This document shows, in pieces, positions 41,815-50,235 of a stretch of 64,000 nucleotides of DNA. A program made the position numbers and the translations under genes. This DNA comes from Planctomycetota bacterium (lineage in GTDB: Bacteria > Planctomycetota > JAJSAM01 > JAJVHW01). The notes beneath the pieces were generated by a model. That model made no database searches. It was not told the DNA's origin and was given only the letters and a program-made list of their open reading frames with translations. Within the stretch, counting starts at the first letter, position 1; every line of letters starts with the position of its first letter. The DNA lies in assembly GCA_021776825.1 (NCBI GenBank), contig JAJFFG010000076.1:62001-126000 (forward strand), read 5' to 3'.

Positions 41815-42354
41815 ATGAGAGCCGTCCACGCCGTCCTGATCCTCGCGGGAGCGTTCGCGCTCTCGGCCTGTCAGACCCCGAGCGGAGCTGCGCACGCGAA
41901 TAGCGTGACGCGCGCGATCGCCGACATGTCGCCGACCAACGGCAACACGGCACGCGGTGTCGTGCTGTTCATCGCCGAGGAGGGCGGCGTGCGCATCGTG
42001 GCCGAGATCGAGGGACTCGATCCCGGGCAGCAGCACGCGATCCACATCCACGAGACGGGCGACTGCTCGAGCGGCGACGGCAAGAGCGCCGGCGGTCACT
42101 ACAACCCCGAGGGCCACGATCACGCGCTGCCCGATCACTCCGAACGACACGCCGGCGACCTGGGCAACCTCACCGCCGACGAGAACGGCGTGACGCGCTA
42201 CGAACTCTGGGTCGACAACGTCACGATCAACGGCAAGCACAACCCGATCCTCGGTCGTGGCGTGATCATCCACGCCAAGGCCGATGACGGCGGCCAGCCG
42301 ACCGGCAACGCCGGCGCCCGGATCTCCTGCGGCGTCATCGGTCCGGACAACTAG
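41815..42354 (+). CDS. sodC: Cu/Zn superoxide dismutase, lipoprotein
   Basis: 179 residues. Signal peptide with lipobox LSAC (Cys near 19) places it on the periplasmic side. Copper and zinc ligands are present: HAIHIHETGDCSS (two Cu His, disulfide Cys), GGHYNPEGHDHALPDHSERHAGDLGN in two stretches (bridging and Zn His/Asp), and GVIIHAKADDG (last Cu His). The second disulfide Cys is in ISCGVI at the C-terminus. It dismutates superoxide to H2O2 and O2. A TATCCT at 41774-41779 could be the -10; the gene has a leader with GAAGAGG. Confidence 0.95.
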   Translation: MRAVHAVLILAGAFALSACQTPSGAAHANSVTRAIADMSPTNGNTARGVVLFIAEEGGVRIVAEIEGLDPGQQHAIHIHETGDCSSGDGKSAGGHYNPEGHDHALPDHSERHAGDLGNLTADENGVTRYELWVDNVTINGKHNPILGRGVIIHAKADDGGQPTGNAGARISCGVIGPDN

Positions 42355-42783
42355 TAAGGCGGGAACAGTCGTCGGAAGCCGTGGCCGAGGACGACGACCA
42401 GGAAGAGCAGGTTGCGGGGCAGGATCAGCGGCCACGCCAATCCCAGCGGAGCGCCGCCGTCGGTCAGTCGCTCTGCGAGGCGGCGAAGCCACGAGACGGA
42501 CCGCGGCGTGTCGACGATGCCGTCGATCCACTCCGTCGGAACACCCGCTGCTCCGACGCGTGCGCCGCAGATCGCCCCGGTGATCGCGCCGACGGTGTCG
42601 GCATCGCCGCCGAGCGCGATGGTGTGCGTCACGGCCGCCCGGAAGTCGGTGGGGTGGCGCAGCCACGCGAAGAGCGCGACCGGAACCGTGTGGTAGGCGT
42701 AGCCACTCACGCCGTGCTCGTGCCCGCGGGCGGCGGCGAACTCCATCACGGTCGAGCCGATGCCGAGGTGCGCATTCATCAGG
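42351..42783 (-). pseudogene. ADP-ribosylglycohydrolase C-terminal fragment
   Basis: The last about 140 residues of an ADP-ribosylglycohydrolase (DraG/ARH-like). HTIALGGDADTVGAITGAI is the conserved metal-binding GGDADT loop, preceded by YAYHTVPVALFAWL. The N-terminal half with the other metal aspartates is missing, replaced by a NUDIX fragment in a different frame, so the protein should be inactive. The end overlaps the convergent sodC stop by 3 nt. Translation could in principle start at an internal ATG (MNAHLG), making a short, metal-site-only protein. Confidence 0.75.
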
Positions 42784-43032
42784 TCAAGCGCGCGCCGCCG
42801 CGTCGTCGAGCGACTCACGGATGCCGACGAACCCGCCCGGGAGAGCCCATTGGCCGAGCGCCGGGTGCTCGGCACGACGCACCAGGAGGGCCTGAAGGCG
42901 ACCTTGGTCCACGGTGAGGAGCGCGACGTCGACCGCCACGGATGGGTGCGAGAACTCCGAGGCGTCGTAGCTCGCGAGGAATGCCTGTTCGTCATCGGGC
43001 GGGAGGTCAGGGGACGCGGGGGAGGAGGTCAT
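42784..43032 (-). pseudogene. NUDIX hydrolase N-terminal fragment
   Basis: 82 codons encode the front half of a NUDIX protein: SHPSVAVDVALLTVDQGRLQ, then ALLVRRAEHPALGQWALPGG, ending FVGIRESLDDAAARA and a TGA. The NUDIX box needs G-x5-E-x7-REUxEExGU; only the first part is here and the catalytic REUxEE is gone, so the gene is truncated exactly at the box. In many genomes NUDIX (NrtR-type) and ADP-ribosylglycohydrolase genes adjoin in NAD metabolism, so a deletion between two neighbours would create this joint. Confidence 0.75.
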
Positions 43033-43083
43033 GTTGCGCTCGGCTTACCTTAGATGCGTAGAGAAGATATGCATGGAGCAACT

Positions 43084-43308
43084 ATGCCAACCGGGCCGCG
43101 TGAGGGGTCGTTCGCGCGAGCCTCGTGGGCTCGGCTCCGACGCGACTCTGGCGGCGCCCCCGTGCGGCAGCGGCTGACCGACGGACTGAGTGTCCTCGTC
43201 GAGTTGCGCCACGACTGGAGCCCCAACAGTCGGCCGTTCGCCGTGCGCACCGGCCGCCCGAGCGACGACCAGCAGACGCTGACCTTCTCACTGGTTCACG
43301 AGTTCTGA
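43084..43308 (+). pseudogene. outer-membrane beta-barrel porin C-terminal fragment
   Basis: The last about 44 codons (43177-43308) encode alternating-hydrophobic strands DGLSVLVELRHDWS and DQQTLTFSLVHEF, ending in Phe. This is the terminal beta-signal read by the BAM complex, in the style of OmpL/bbp2-like porins. There is no signal peptide or other barrel strand upstream; the 30 residues before are Arg-rich and unlike a porin. So this is the 3' stub of a lost porin gene, although an ATG with GGAG (43084) could express it. Confidence 0.55.
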
Positions 43309-43310
43309 CA

Positions 43311-43423
43311 AGCCCTGCCCAAACTAACTAACCGCGAGCCTCAACTCTCCTGTCGGACGGGGCCGAGTGGCCTCGCGGTGTTTGAGAAGTCGAGGCTGGA
43401 AGTTAGTTAGTTTGGGCAGGGCT
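43311..43423. repeat. palindromic element with perfect 22-bp arms
   Basis: AGCCCTGCCCAAACTAACTA (43311 on) runs on to 43332, and its exact inverted copy is at 43402-43423. The 69-bp centre adds a second stem (AGCCTC/GAGGCT) inside, so the whole folds into a long hairpin. It lies between the porin stub and a convergent small gene. It resembles a non-autonomous REP/MITE-type element with TTAGTTAG arms, and may also act as a terminator. Confidence 0.8.
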
Positions 43424-43443
43424 CGGGTCGGGCTGCGGCGCCG

Positions 43444-43608
43444 CTACCGACGCCGGAAGTCGGTCACGATGTCGACGACCAAGCAGGTTGCCGCGATGCC
43501 GACGACGATCGCTGCGACGTGGCCCAGCCCGGCGAGGAAGAGGATGGGTGCGATCAGACCCAGCACGAGCGCAACCATGAGGAACCCGCTCATATGCCGG
43601 AACGCCAT
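43444..43608 (-). CDS. small two-span membrane protein
   Basis: 54 residues from ATG 43608: MAFRHMSG, two hydrophobic helices (FLMVALVLGLIAPILFLAG and HVAAIVVGIAATCLVVDIV), then TDFRRR. An upstream start at 43671 would add 21 charged residues and is less likely. Function unknown. It follows the palindromic element's right arm in convergent orientation. Confidence 0.6.
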   Translation of the reverse strand: MAFRHMSGFLMVALVLGLIAPILFLAGLGHVAAIVVGIAATCLVVDIVTDFRRR

Positions 43609-43789
43609 CGTCAGCGCCTCGCCTGGAGGCCCGCCGGGCACTCGCACCGCATCGGGTCGCTCCCCTCTCACTCGCTCACGCTGGATAGCGGTCGAGGTTA
43701 CCTCGTCGGTTCGCGCGTATCGTCATCTTCGGGACTCACTGGACGGTTGACACGAGCCGACGAGGTGGACGATGGCTGGAGGTGTGGCA

Positions 43790-43939
43790 ATGGGCGCGAT
43801 CATGACGCTGCTCGCGATCGCGAGCATGGTGTTCTGGGCTGTGATCGGGTGGCGCGCGATGACGGCGCACGAGCGGATCGCGCGCGAGCTCCACGAGATC
43901 GCACGGGCCCAGCAGGGCGATCCGCGCCGCGCCGATTGA
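43790..43939 (+). CDS. single-span small membrane protein
   Basis: 49 residues: hydrophobic helix GAIMTLLAIASMVFWAVIGW (residues 2-21), then an amphipathic helix RAMTAHERIARELHEIARA and a short polar tail. GGAGG lies 7 nt before ATG 43790; an ATG at 43772 is less well placed. The shape resembles the many tail-anchored regulators found near envelope genes. The third-codon G/C bias is like the neighbours. Unknown function. Confidence 0.55.
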   Translation: MGAIMTLLAIASMVFWAVIGWRAMTAHERIARELHEIARAQQGDPRRAD

Positions 43940-43958
43940 CGCGCGTGATGGCGCCGCG

Positions 43959-44224
43959 CTACCCCCCGGCGAACTTCGCGACGACTTGATAGAGCTCCGC
44001 GAGCTTCCCCGTCGCGTTGACGTGCTCGGTGGCGGTCGTGGCGCCGTCGGTGCGGAGAACCGTGATCGTCGTCCAGGTGCCGGTGGCGCCCTCGGGCTTC
44101 GAGGTCTCGCTCGCCGGGTCGAGCTTGCCGGCGTGCTTCCAGCATCCGATTGGGGATCGTTCGTCGGTTCCGTCACCGGCTCCGCGCACGCACCGAGCAT
44201 CCGCACGAGACCCCGCGCCATCAT
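43959..44224 (-). pseudogene. frameshifted small lipoprotein-like gene
   Basis: The N-terminal frame (from ATG 44224) encodes MARGLVRMLGACAEP, a lipobox-like start; after about 30 codons its G/C third-base bias stops. In the neighbouring frame a strongly biased stretch encodes KLDPASETSKPEGATGTWTT ... KLAELYQVVAKFAGG to the stop at 43959. Each frame is coding-like only in part, so a single-base shift (or sequencing error) near 44140 best explains them. No family is recognised. Confidence 0.45.
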
Positions 44225-44353
44225 GGTTCGCAGCCTCGACTCGCCCTCCCCGGCTGGGCGCCATCCTGCGTCACGCCGTCGCGCGAGGCCAGGCTCACGT
44301 CAGCGTCTGTGTGTCCGAGGTGCTGAGAGACGAACCGACTGGGCGGCTGGACG

Positions 44354-44359
44354 TACGAT
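44354..44359 (+). promoter_or_regulatory. -10 box of a probable leaderless promoter (amidohydrolase gene)
   Basis: TACGAT, then GTCTCG, then ATG 44366. Confidence 0.45.
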
Positions 44360-44365
44360 GTCTCG

Positions 44366-46084
44366 ATGGAGAACCACAAGCTGCTTCGCGATCTCGTGGC
44401 GCTCGGCGTCCTCGCGCTCTGCTCGACGGGGACGGTCGGCGCCGACGGCGAGGCCGACGTCGTGATCCGGGGTGGTCGCGTCTACACGGTCGACGTCGAA
44501 CAGCCGTGGGCCGAAGCGCTCGCGATCGACGACGGCGTCATCTGCTACGTCGGTGACGCGGCGGGCGCGAACGAGCTCATCGGGCGCGACACCAAGGTCG
44601 TGAACCTGCGCGGCGGCATGGCGCTGCCGGGTCTGCACGACGTGCATCTCCACGCGCTCGAGGCCGGGTCGCAGACGCTCTCGTGCGGCCTGAACCCGAG
44701 CAAGTCGGTCAACCGCTGGCTGCGCAAGGTGCGGCGGTGCGCGAAGCGCGCCGGTCCGGACGACTGGGTTCTCGGCGCGGGGTTCAGCGTGATCGGTCTG
44801 CTCGAGGACGGGCGCGATCCGGCGACGGCCCTCGATGCGGTCACTGGCGGCCGGCCCGTCGTACTGCTTGACGACACCTCCCACGCCGCGTGGGCGAACT
44901 CGCGGGCGCTGGAACTCGTTGGGTACGACACCGACACCGTCGACGCCCCGGGCGGGCACATCGCGCGGCGTCCCGACGGCTCGCCCAGCGGATTGCTGTT
45001 CGACACGGCCAATGACATCGTCTTCCACACCGCGCTCGGCACGCCGACGGCGGCGAGTCGCGAGGCCGATCACGCCGGTCTGCTCTGGTCGCTCAAGCAG
45101 ATCCGCAAGAACGGCATCACGTCGCTCGGGAATGCGCGCGTGTACTGGAAGCGCGGCTACCTCGACACGTGGAACCGCGTCCGCGACGAGGGCCGACTGA
45201 CGGCGCGCAGCACGCTGGCGCTCTGGGCGTACCCGGAGGAGGTCGACGACGACGGCCAGCTCGCGGCGCTGATCGGCATGCACGACGACACCGATCCGAT
45301 GCTGCGCATCAACCAGGTGAAGTTCTACGACGACGGCATCAGCATCAACACCACCGCGGCGCTGCTGCAGCCGTACCTACGCGATCTAGGCGTCGGACTC
45401 GAGACGGATCTCGGACTCAACTACTTCACGGAGGATCGCCTCACGGCGTACATCGCTGGGCTGGAGTTCGCGGGGTTCGATGCGCACATCCACGCGATCG
45501 GCGATCGCGGCGTGCACGAGGCGTTGAACGCCATCGAAGGGGCCGCGCTGCTGAACGGATCGCTCCGCGACGGGCGCCGCCATCGCGTGACGCACGTCGA
45601 GCTCGTCGCCGCGAACGACGTGCCGCGCTTCGCGCTGCTCGGCGTCATCGCCGACGCGCAGGTGGCCGGTGACTTCACGCTCCCGCAGAACGTCGACCAG
45701 TTCGAGATCGACCTGCTCGGGCCGGAGCGGCTCGCGGATCGCATCCCCCTGCGTTCTCTGCACGACGCCGGCGCGACCATCACCCTCAGCAGCGACTGGG
45801 ATGTCTCGTCGCTCTCGCCGTTCGTCGGCATGCAGAACGCGCTCGAGCGGGGCGCTCAGAGCATGCCGGACCTCGCGTCCGTCATCGAGGCGTACACGCT
45901 GAACGCGGCGTTTGCGCTCCGGCAGGAACACCTCGTCGGCTCGCTGGCGGTCGGCAAGCGCGCCGACGTCACGATCGTGGATCGCGACTTGTTCACCACG
46001 CCGACGCGGCGCCTGCGACGCACGAAGGTCAACATGACCATCGTCGACGGCGAGATCGTCTACCGGCGCCGCAGCCGCCGGTAA
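44366..46084 (+). CDS. exported YtcJ-like metal-dependent amidohydrolase
   Basis: 572 residues. Signal peptide at residues 1-25 (LVALGVLALCSTGTVGA). The amidohydrolase core has ALPGLHDVHLHALEAG (metal HxH near residues 94-96), a candidate metal Lys in QVKFYDDG, DAHIHAIGDRGVHEAL (His ligand), and the late Asp in TLSSDWDVSSLSP. It ends with the family tail GKRADVTIVDRDLF. This group (YtcJ/NfdA/AepA) hydrolyses amides or N-formyl/N-acyl groups; the substrate is unknown. The start is fixed by a -10 box 6 nt upstream. Confidence 0.92.
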   Translation: MENHKLLRDLVALGVLALCSTGTVGADGEADVVIRGGRVYTVDVEQPWAEALAIDDGVICYVGDAAGANELIGRDTKVVNLRGGMALPGLHDVHLHALEAGSQTLSCGLNPSKSVNRWLRKVRRCAKRAGPDDWVLGAGFSVIGLLEDGRDPATALDAVTGGRPVVLLDDTSHAAWANSRALELVGYDTDTVDAPGGHIARRPDGSPSGLLFDTANDIVFHTALGTPTAASREADHAGLLWSLKQIRKNGITSLGNARVYWKRGYLDTWNRVRDEGRLTARSTLALWAYPEEVDDDGQLAALIGMHDDTDPMLRINQVKFYDDGISINTTAALLQPYLRDLGVGLETDLGLNYFTEDRLTAYIAGLEFAGFDAHIHAIGDRGVHEALNAIEGAALLNGSLRDGRRHRVTHVELVAANDVPRFALLGVIADAQVAGDFTLPQNVDQFEIDLLGPERLADRIPLRSLHDAGATITLSSDWDVSSLSPFVGMQNALERGAQSMPDLASVIEAYTLNAAFALRQEHLVGSLAVGKRADVTIVDRDLFTTPTRRLRRTKVNMTIVDGEIVYRRRSRR

Positions 46085-46232
46085 GCCGCTCGGCTGCGAC
46101 TCTGGTCACAGTGGCCCCGGCGCTGCGCGCGTAGCGTGCCCCTGGAGCAGTGCGCTCAGACGTCCCCTACGCTCTGGGGACTCCGCTCCCTGAGTAGACG
46201 GCGCTCTGGGGTCCCTGCGCCGGGAGGACACG

Positions 46233-47288
46233 ATGCTGCGCTACGAGCTCGATCAGCGACTGGACGGCCTGCGATCGATGGTGGGGGGCTCTCCGCTTCT
46301 GGCCATCGCGTACCGGTTCCGCGGTGAGCAGCGAACGGTCTACGCCAAGGCCGAGAACCTGAACATGACGGGCAGCATCAAGGACCGCATGGCGCTGCAC
46401 ATCCTGCGACGCGGCTACGAACGCGGCACGCTCGAGCGCGGTGACCTCATCGTCGAGGCGACGAGCGGCAACACGGGGATCTCGTTCTCGGCGCTGGGGC
46501 GGGCCCTCGGGCATCCGGTCGCGATCTTCATGCCCGACTGGATGAGCGACGAGCGGAAGCGCCTGATCGCATCGCTCGGGGCGACCATCCATCTCGTCAG
46601 CGCCGACGAGGGCGGGTTCGTGGGGAGCATCGAGCGCGCGGAACGGCTGGCCGCCGATCACCCGCACGCGTTCCTGCCGCGGCAGTTCTCGAACGAGGAC
46701 AACATCGAGGCGCACACGACGACGACCGGACCGGAGATCTGGTGGCAGCTCCAGTCCGTGGATCGGCGCCCCGACGCGTTCGTGGCGGGCGTCGGCACCG
46801 GTGGCACCGTGATGGGCGTCGGGCGCTACCTGCGGAAGCAGCGCACGGACGTGCGCATCCACCCGCTCGAGCCGTCGAACTCACCCACGCTCTCGACCGG
46901 CCACAAAGTCGGCAAGCACCGCATCCAGGGGATCTCCGACGAGTTCATCCCGCCCATCGTCGACCTCGACTTCCTGGACGACGTCGTGGCCGTTGACGAT
47001 GGCGACTCGATCCTGATGGCGCAGCGTCTCTCCCGTTCGTTGGGCCTCGGCGTCGGCATCTCCTCCGGCGCCAACTTCCTCGGTGCTGTGAAGCTCCAGA
47101 ACGAGCTCGGCGGCGATGCGGTCGTGGCGACGGTGTTCTCCGACAGCAACAAGAAGTACCTCTCGACGGCGCTGCTGAACGACGAGCCCGTGCGGGAGGG
47201 CTACCTGGCCCCGGAGATCGAACTGACCGACCTGCACGCGATCAAGCGCTCGTGCGTCGCGTGTGTCTCCGTCGCTCCCGTTCGCTGA
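46233..47288 (+). CDS. cysteine-synthase-like PLP enzyme (fold type II)
   Basis: 351 residues. Schiff-base Lys50 in [11 protein letters not shown], phosphate/substrate loop [15 protein letters not shown] (about residues 75-89), and the cofactor glycine loop [15 protein letters not shown] (about 189-203). [11 protein letters not shown] is the C-terminal signature of O-acetylserine sulfhydrylase-like enzymes. It would make cysteine or a related amino acid from an activated serine; the long C-terminus ending [12 protein letters not shown] has two Cys of unknown role. GGGAGGACACG before ATG 46233 is a good ribosome site. CysK versus CBS-like cannot be told here. Confidence 0.9.
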   Translation: MLRYELDQRLDGLRSMVGGSPLLAIAYRFRGEQRTVYAKAENLNMTGSIKDRMALHILRRGYERGTLERGDLIVEATSGNTGISFSALGRALGHPVAIFMPDWMSDERKRLIASLGATIHLVSADEGGFVGSIERAERLAADHPHAFLPRQFSNEDNIEAHTTTTGPEIWWQLQSVDRRPDAFVAGVGTGGTVMGVGRYLRKQRTDVRIHPLEPSNSPTLSTGHKVGKHRIQGISDEFIPPIVDLDFLDDVVAVDDGDSILMAQRLSRSLGLGVGISSGANFLGAVKLQNELGGDAVVATVFSDSNKKYLSTALLNDEPVREGYLAPEIELTDLHAIKRSCVACVSVAPVR

Positions 47289-47350
47289 CACGAGAGCCGC
47301 CGATCCCGCGTGAGTCCTCGTGAACGATGCCGGTTACGATGCGTCGCTCC

Positions 47351-48388
47351 ATGGATCAGCAACCATCGATCGCGCGCCGCCTTGCCGTTCCCGCAGCACT
47401 CCTCTGCGTGGCCCTCGCCGCCTGCGACCGCGTCGGTGACGCCGTCGACAGTCTGGCACCGAAGAAGCCGAAGCGGCCGAAGCCGGTCGAGGAGGTCATC
47501 TACGTCAACGCTGACGGCACCGAATCCGCCGCGAAGGCTGTCGACGCGGTCTACGTGGACCCCGAGATCCTGCTCAGCCTGAAGCTCTGGGACGCCGCTC
47601 GATCCGATCAGCGGGAGGACGCGGCCCGCGTCGTCGCCGCTCGCTTCACCGACTTCACGTTCCTGAACCTCGAGACGTTCGCGGATGGCGGTCAGACGCA
47701 CGAGATCGCGCTGTTCCAGCACGGGCGCACGCAGATGGGCTTCTCGCTCATCCCGGCGGGTCGCTTCACGATGGGCTCGTCGAAGTCCGAGGGCGGCCGC
47801 CACGAGGACGAGGACAAGCACGAGGTCACGCTGACGCGCCCGTTCCTGATCGCGCGGACCGAGGTGACACAGGCCGTTTGGCGCGAGGTGCGAAAGACGG
47901 CTCCGTTCGAGTTCGAGGGCGAGCAGCTCCCGGCCGAGAACGTCAACCTGACGGACATCCCTCGCTTCCTGTATCGCGCCCGACTCAAGCTCCCGACGGA
48001 GGCGCAGTGGGAGTACGCGTGCCGCGCGGGCACCACGACGAAGTACCACTTCGGTCGCAGCGACTCGGGTATCGATGCCTACGCGTGGCACGAGAAGAAC
48101 TCGGATGGGAAGCCGCACGCCGTCGGGCAGAAGAAGTCGAACGCGTTCGGGCTCTTCGACATGCACGGCAACGTTTTCGAGTGGTGCGCAGATCGCTATT
48201 CGACGTACGACTCTCACGAGTCGACCGACCCGTTGATCAAGGCCGAGGCCGGCGACATGGTCGCCCGCGGCGGCAGTTGGGGCAACGCGCCGACCGTACA
48301 TCGCGCGGCGTTCCGCTATCGGGTGCACCCCGGTGACAAGCACGGTGGGATCGGACTGCGACCCCTGTTCACGATCCCTGCGCAGTAG
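47351..48388 (+). CDS. SUMF1/formylglycine-generating-enzyme-like lipoprotein
   Basis: 345 residues. Lipobox ALAAC (Cys near 25), then a Lys/Pro linker. The FGE-sulfatase domain starts IPAGRFTMGSSKSEGGRHED (about residues 137-156), followed by FLIARTEVTQAVWREV, LPTEAQWEYACRAG, AFGLFDMHGNVFEWCAD and RGGSWGN. The Cys pair used by true FGE is not complete; most bacterial members are non-catalytic or act as ligand-binding modules, often beside kinases. ATG 47351 is preferred: TACGAT (47335-47340) is its likely -10, and earlier ATGs overlap it. Confidence 0.9.
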   Translation: MDQQPSIARRLAVPAALLCVALAACDRVGDAVDSLAPKKPKRPKPVEEVIYVNADGTESAAKAVDAVYVDPEILLSLKLWDAARSDQREDAARVVAARFTDFTFLNLETFADGGQTHEIALFQHGRTQMGFSLIPAGRFTMGSSKSEGGRHEDEDKHEVTLTRPFLIARTEVTQAVWREVRKTAPFEFEGEQLPAENVNLTDIPRFLYRARLKLPTEAQWEYACRAGTTTKYHFGRSDSGIDAYAWHEKNSDGKPHAVGQKKSNAFGLFDMHGNVFEWCADRYSTYDSHESTDPLIKAEAGDMVARGGSWGNAPTVHRAAFRYRVHPGDKHGGIGLRPLFTIPAQ

Positions 48389-48438
48389 CCTACGTCGGTA
48401 CGCTAAACCGCACGTGAACCCGCTGCAGGAGGTCGCTG

Positions 48439-49800
48439 ATGCAGAACGTCTCCCGTCCCTTGCTCGCCGGCGCAGTCGCTGCGCTATCGCTCGCGTGCGT
48501 CCTCGGGGTCGCCGCCTTCGCGCAGGAGGAACACGACCTCGACGACCTGGCGAACGCCGACGGCGTCCGGGACCGCTGGATCTACGATGACATCGAGGCG
48601 GGCTACGCCGCGGCGCAGGAGTCCGGCAAGCCTCTGCTCGTTGCCTTCCGGTGACTCCCGTGAGCTGGTTGCTCCAGCATCGATGACCAGTTGGTCGTCC
48701 ACGACAACCCGGCACTCCGTGCGCTGACCGAGCAGTTCGTGCTCGTGCGCGCCACCCAGATGGGCGGCGTCGATCTGGCGACGTTCCAGTTCGATCCGTT
48801 CCTCTCGTGGTCGCTCTTCTTCATGAACGGCGACAAGACGATCTACGGCCGCTACGGGCGCGCGCATCCGAAGACGAAGCGGAGCGAGAAGGACTCCAAT
48901 CCGAACCCGACGCCCGAGGGCATGCAGGCCGCGCTGCGGCGCGCGCTCGAGATCCACACGGCGTACGCGAAGGACCCCACGACCGTCGGGCCGACCCTGG
49001 CCGGCAAGACGGGTCCGGAACCGAAGTGGCGCTTCGCCGAGAAGACGCCGTCGGCCCGGAAGTACAAGCGGCTGAAGCGCGTGAAGCCCGGCGAGGGCGA
49101 GGGCTGTGTCCACTGTCACGAGGTGCAGCGCACGGCGATCGACTCGTACGTGATGAAGGGCTACGACCTGCCCGACTCGATGCTCTGGATGTACCCGCGG
49201 CCGCACGTGCTCGGGCTGTCGCTGAGCAACGAGGCGTGCGCCACGGTGACGAAGGTGGCCGACGGTTCCGCGGCGGCAGCCGCCGGCGTCCAACCGAGCG
49301 ACGAGATCCGTGCAGTTGACGGTCAGCCGCTCGTCTCGATCGCGGACATCCAGTGGGTGCTGCACAACGCGCCCGATGCCGGCGGCGACCTGCCGCTGGT
49401 CGTGCGACGTGGGAGCGACGACGTCGAGCTGACGCTGACGCTGCCCGACGGATGGCGGCGCACCGAGGACTGGGTGTGGAGGTACCGCGTCGCCGGGTAC
49501 GCCTCGTGGATGTACACCGGTGTGCACTTCCAACCGCACGCCGAGGGCATCCTCGTCGAGGGGCGTTCGGAGCGATGGTTCAAGCGCCCGAACCGCGACG
49601 GCCGGCAGACGCTGGCGCCCGGCGACGTGATCGTGAACGTGGACGGTAAGGCGGGTTTCGACCGCAGCGGGCTCCTGGCGTACGTGATGCGCGAGAAGCG
49701 TCTCGGCTCGACGCTGAAGCTCGACATCATCCGCAAGGGCAAGCGGGAGAAGGTCTCGTTCAAACTCCCGAAGAAGCGCCCCGAGGTGATGGGCTACTGA
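48439..49800 (+). CDS. Trx7/PDZ domain-containing selenoprotein (Sec-x-x-Sec)
   Basis: 453 residues including two Sec. Signal peptide to about residue 29. Residues 45-200 are thioredoxin-like: SGKPLLVAFR is followed by TGA (codon 72), L-P, TGA (codon 75), then AGC, matching the FRCxPCxxC active site of relatives with both redox Cys as Sec. Reading continues in frame with strong homology (NPALRALTEQFVLVRATQM). A CxxCH motif (Cys223-Val-His-Cys226-His227) is a possible c-type haem site. Two PDZ domains follow (about 255-345; 370-450). Known relatives are named Trx7/PDZ (seleno)proteins; the role is likely periplasmic thiol redox chemistry. AGGAGG lies 6 nt before ATG 48439; TACGCT (48399-48404) may be its -10. 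Confidence 0.87.
48682..48699 (+). promoter_or_regulatory. bacterial SECIS element serving two UGA codons
   Basis: GATGACC (48682-48688) pairs with GGTCGTC (48693-48699), one G-U pair included, around the loop AGTT (48689-48692; G in second place). The loop starts 25 nt after the second TGA (48661-48663) and 34 nt after the first (48652-48654), both within the 16-37 nt window. Confidence 0.72.
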
Positions 49801-49810
49801 CGCTGCCCGC

Positions 49811-49839
49811 TTGACGCTCTCCGACGGGTGTAGTAGAAG
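49811..49839 (+). promoter_or_regulatory. promoter with BlaI-type half operator, probably leaderless
   Basis: TTGACG (49811-49816), a 17-nt spacer and TAGAAG (49834-49839) are followed by 6 nt and the GTG start. TGTAGTA (49829-49835), half of the TACTACA..TGTAGTA operator bound by BlaI/MecI, overlaps the spacer and -10, so BlaI could repress its own gene. Only one clear half-site is present. Confidence 0.4.
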
Positions 49840-49845
49840 TCCTCC

Positions 49846-50235
49846 GTGACTCGCAACCGTGTCGTCCTGGGAGAACTCGAGGTCGCCGTCCTCGACGTGC
49901 TCTGGCAGTTGGGCGATGCCACCGTCGCCGACGTGGTCGACGCGCTGCCCGACGATCGGGCGCGGCACTACAACACCGTCGCCACCGTGCTCGCGCGGCT
50001 CGAGAAGCGCGGCGTGGTGGCGAAGGACCGCGACGGGCGCGTGCTGACCTACCGTCCCGTGGTCACGCGTGACGAGCTCGGCCGCGAGTATCTGGCGCTC
50101 TTGCGGCGTGACCTCTTCGGCGGCTCCGTGCGCCGGATGGTCTCCGCTCTGCTCGGTCACGGGAAGCCGACGGCCGACGAACTGACGGAGCTGCGGCGGA
50201 TGATTACCGAGCTGGAGGACGACGATGCCGATTGA
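49846..50235 (+). CDS. BlaI/MecI/CopY-family transcriptional repressor
   Basis: 129 residues. N-terminal winged helix: LGELEVAVLDVLWQLGDATV (about residues 8-27), recognition region HYNTVATVLARLEKRGVVAK and wing DGRVLTYRPVV. A C-terminal dimerisation helix follows (TADELTELRRMITELEDD). It represses genes until cleaved by its partner sensor. GTG start, no Shine-Dalgarno but a well-placed promoter. It overlaps the BlaR-like gene by 11 nt, the standard arrangement. Confidence 0.93.
   Translation: MTRNRVVLGELEVAVLDVLWQLGDATVADVVDALPDDRARHYNTVATVLARLEKRGVVAKDRDGRVLTYRPVVTRDELGREYLALLRRDLFGGSVRRMVSALLGHGKPTADELTELRRMITELEDDDAD

Noticed and set aside
42784-42786. TGA at the end of the NUDIX fragment considered as selenocysteine.
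   Set aside because: In-frame sequence after it does not continue the NUDIX box; similarity switches to a different family in another frame.
46085-46232. A riboswitch or T-box leader upstream of the cysteine-synthase-like gene.
   Set aside because: Short repeats of GCTCTGGGG occur, but no known leader motif or terminator/antiterminator pair could be drawn.
49811-49845. A full BlaI palindrome before the repressor gene.
   Set aside because: Only one clear half-site (TGTAGTA) is visible, so I list it as a weak candidate within the promoter and not as a confirmed operator.
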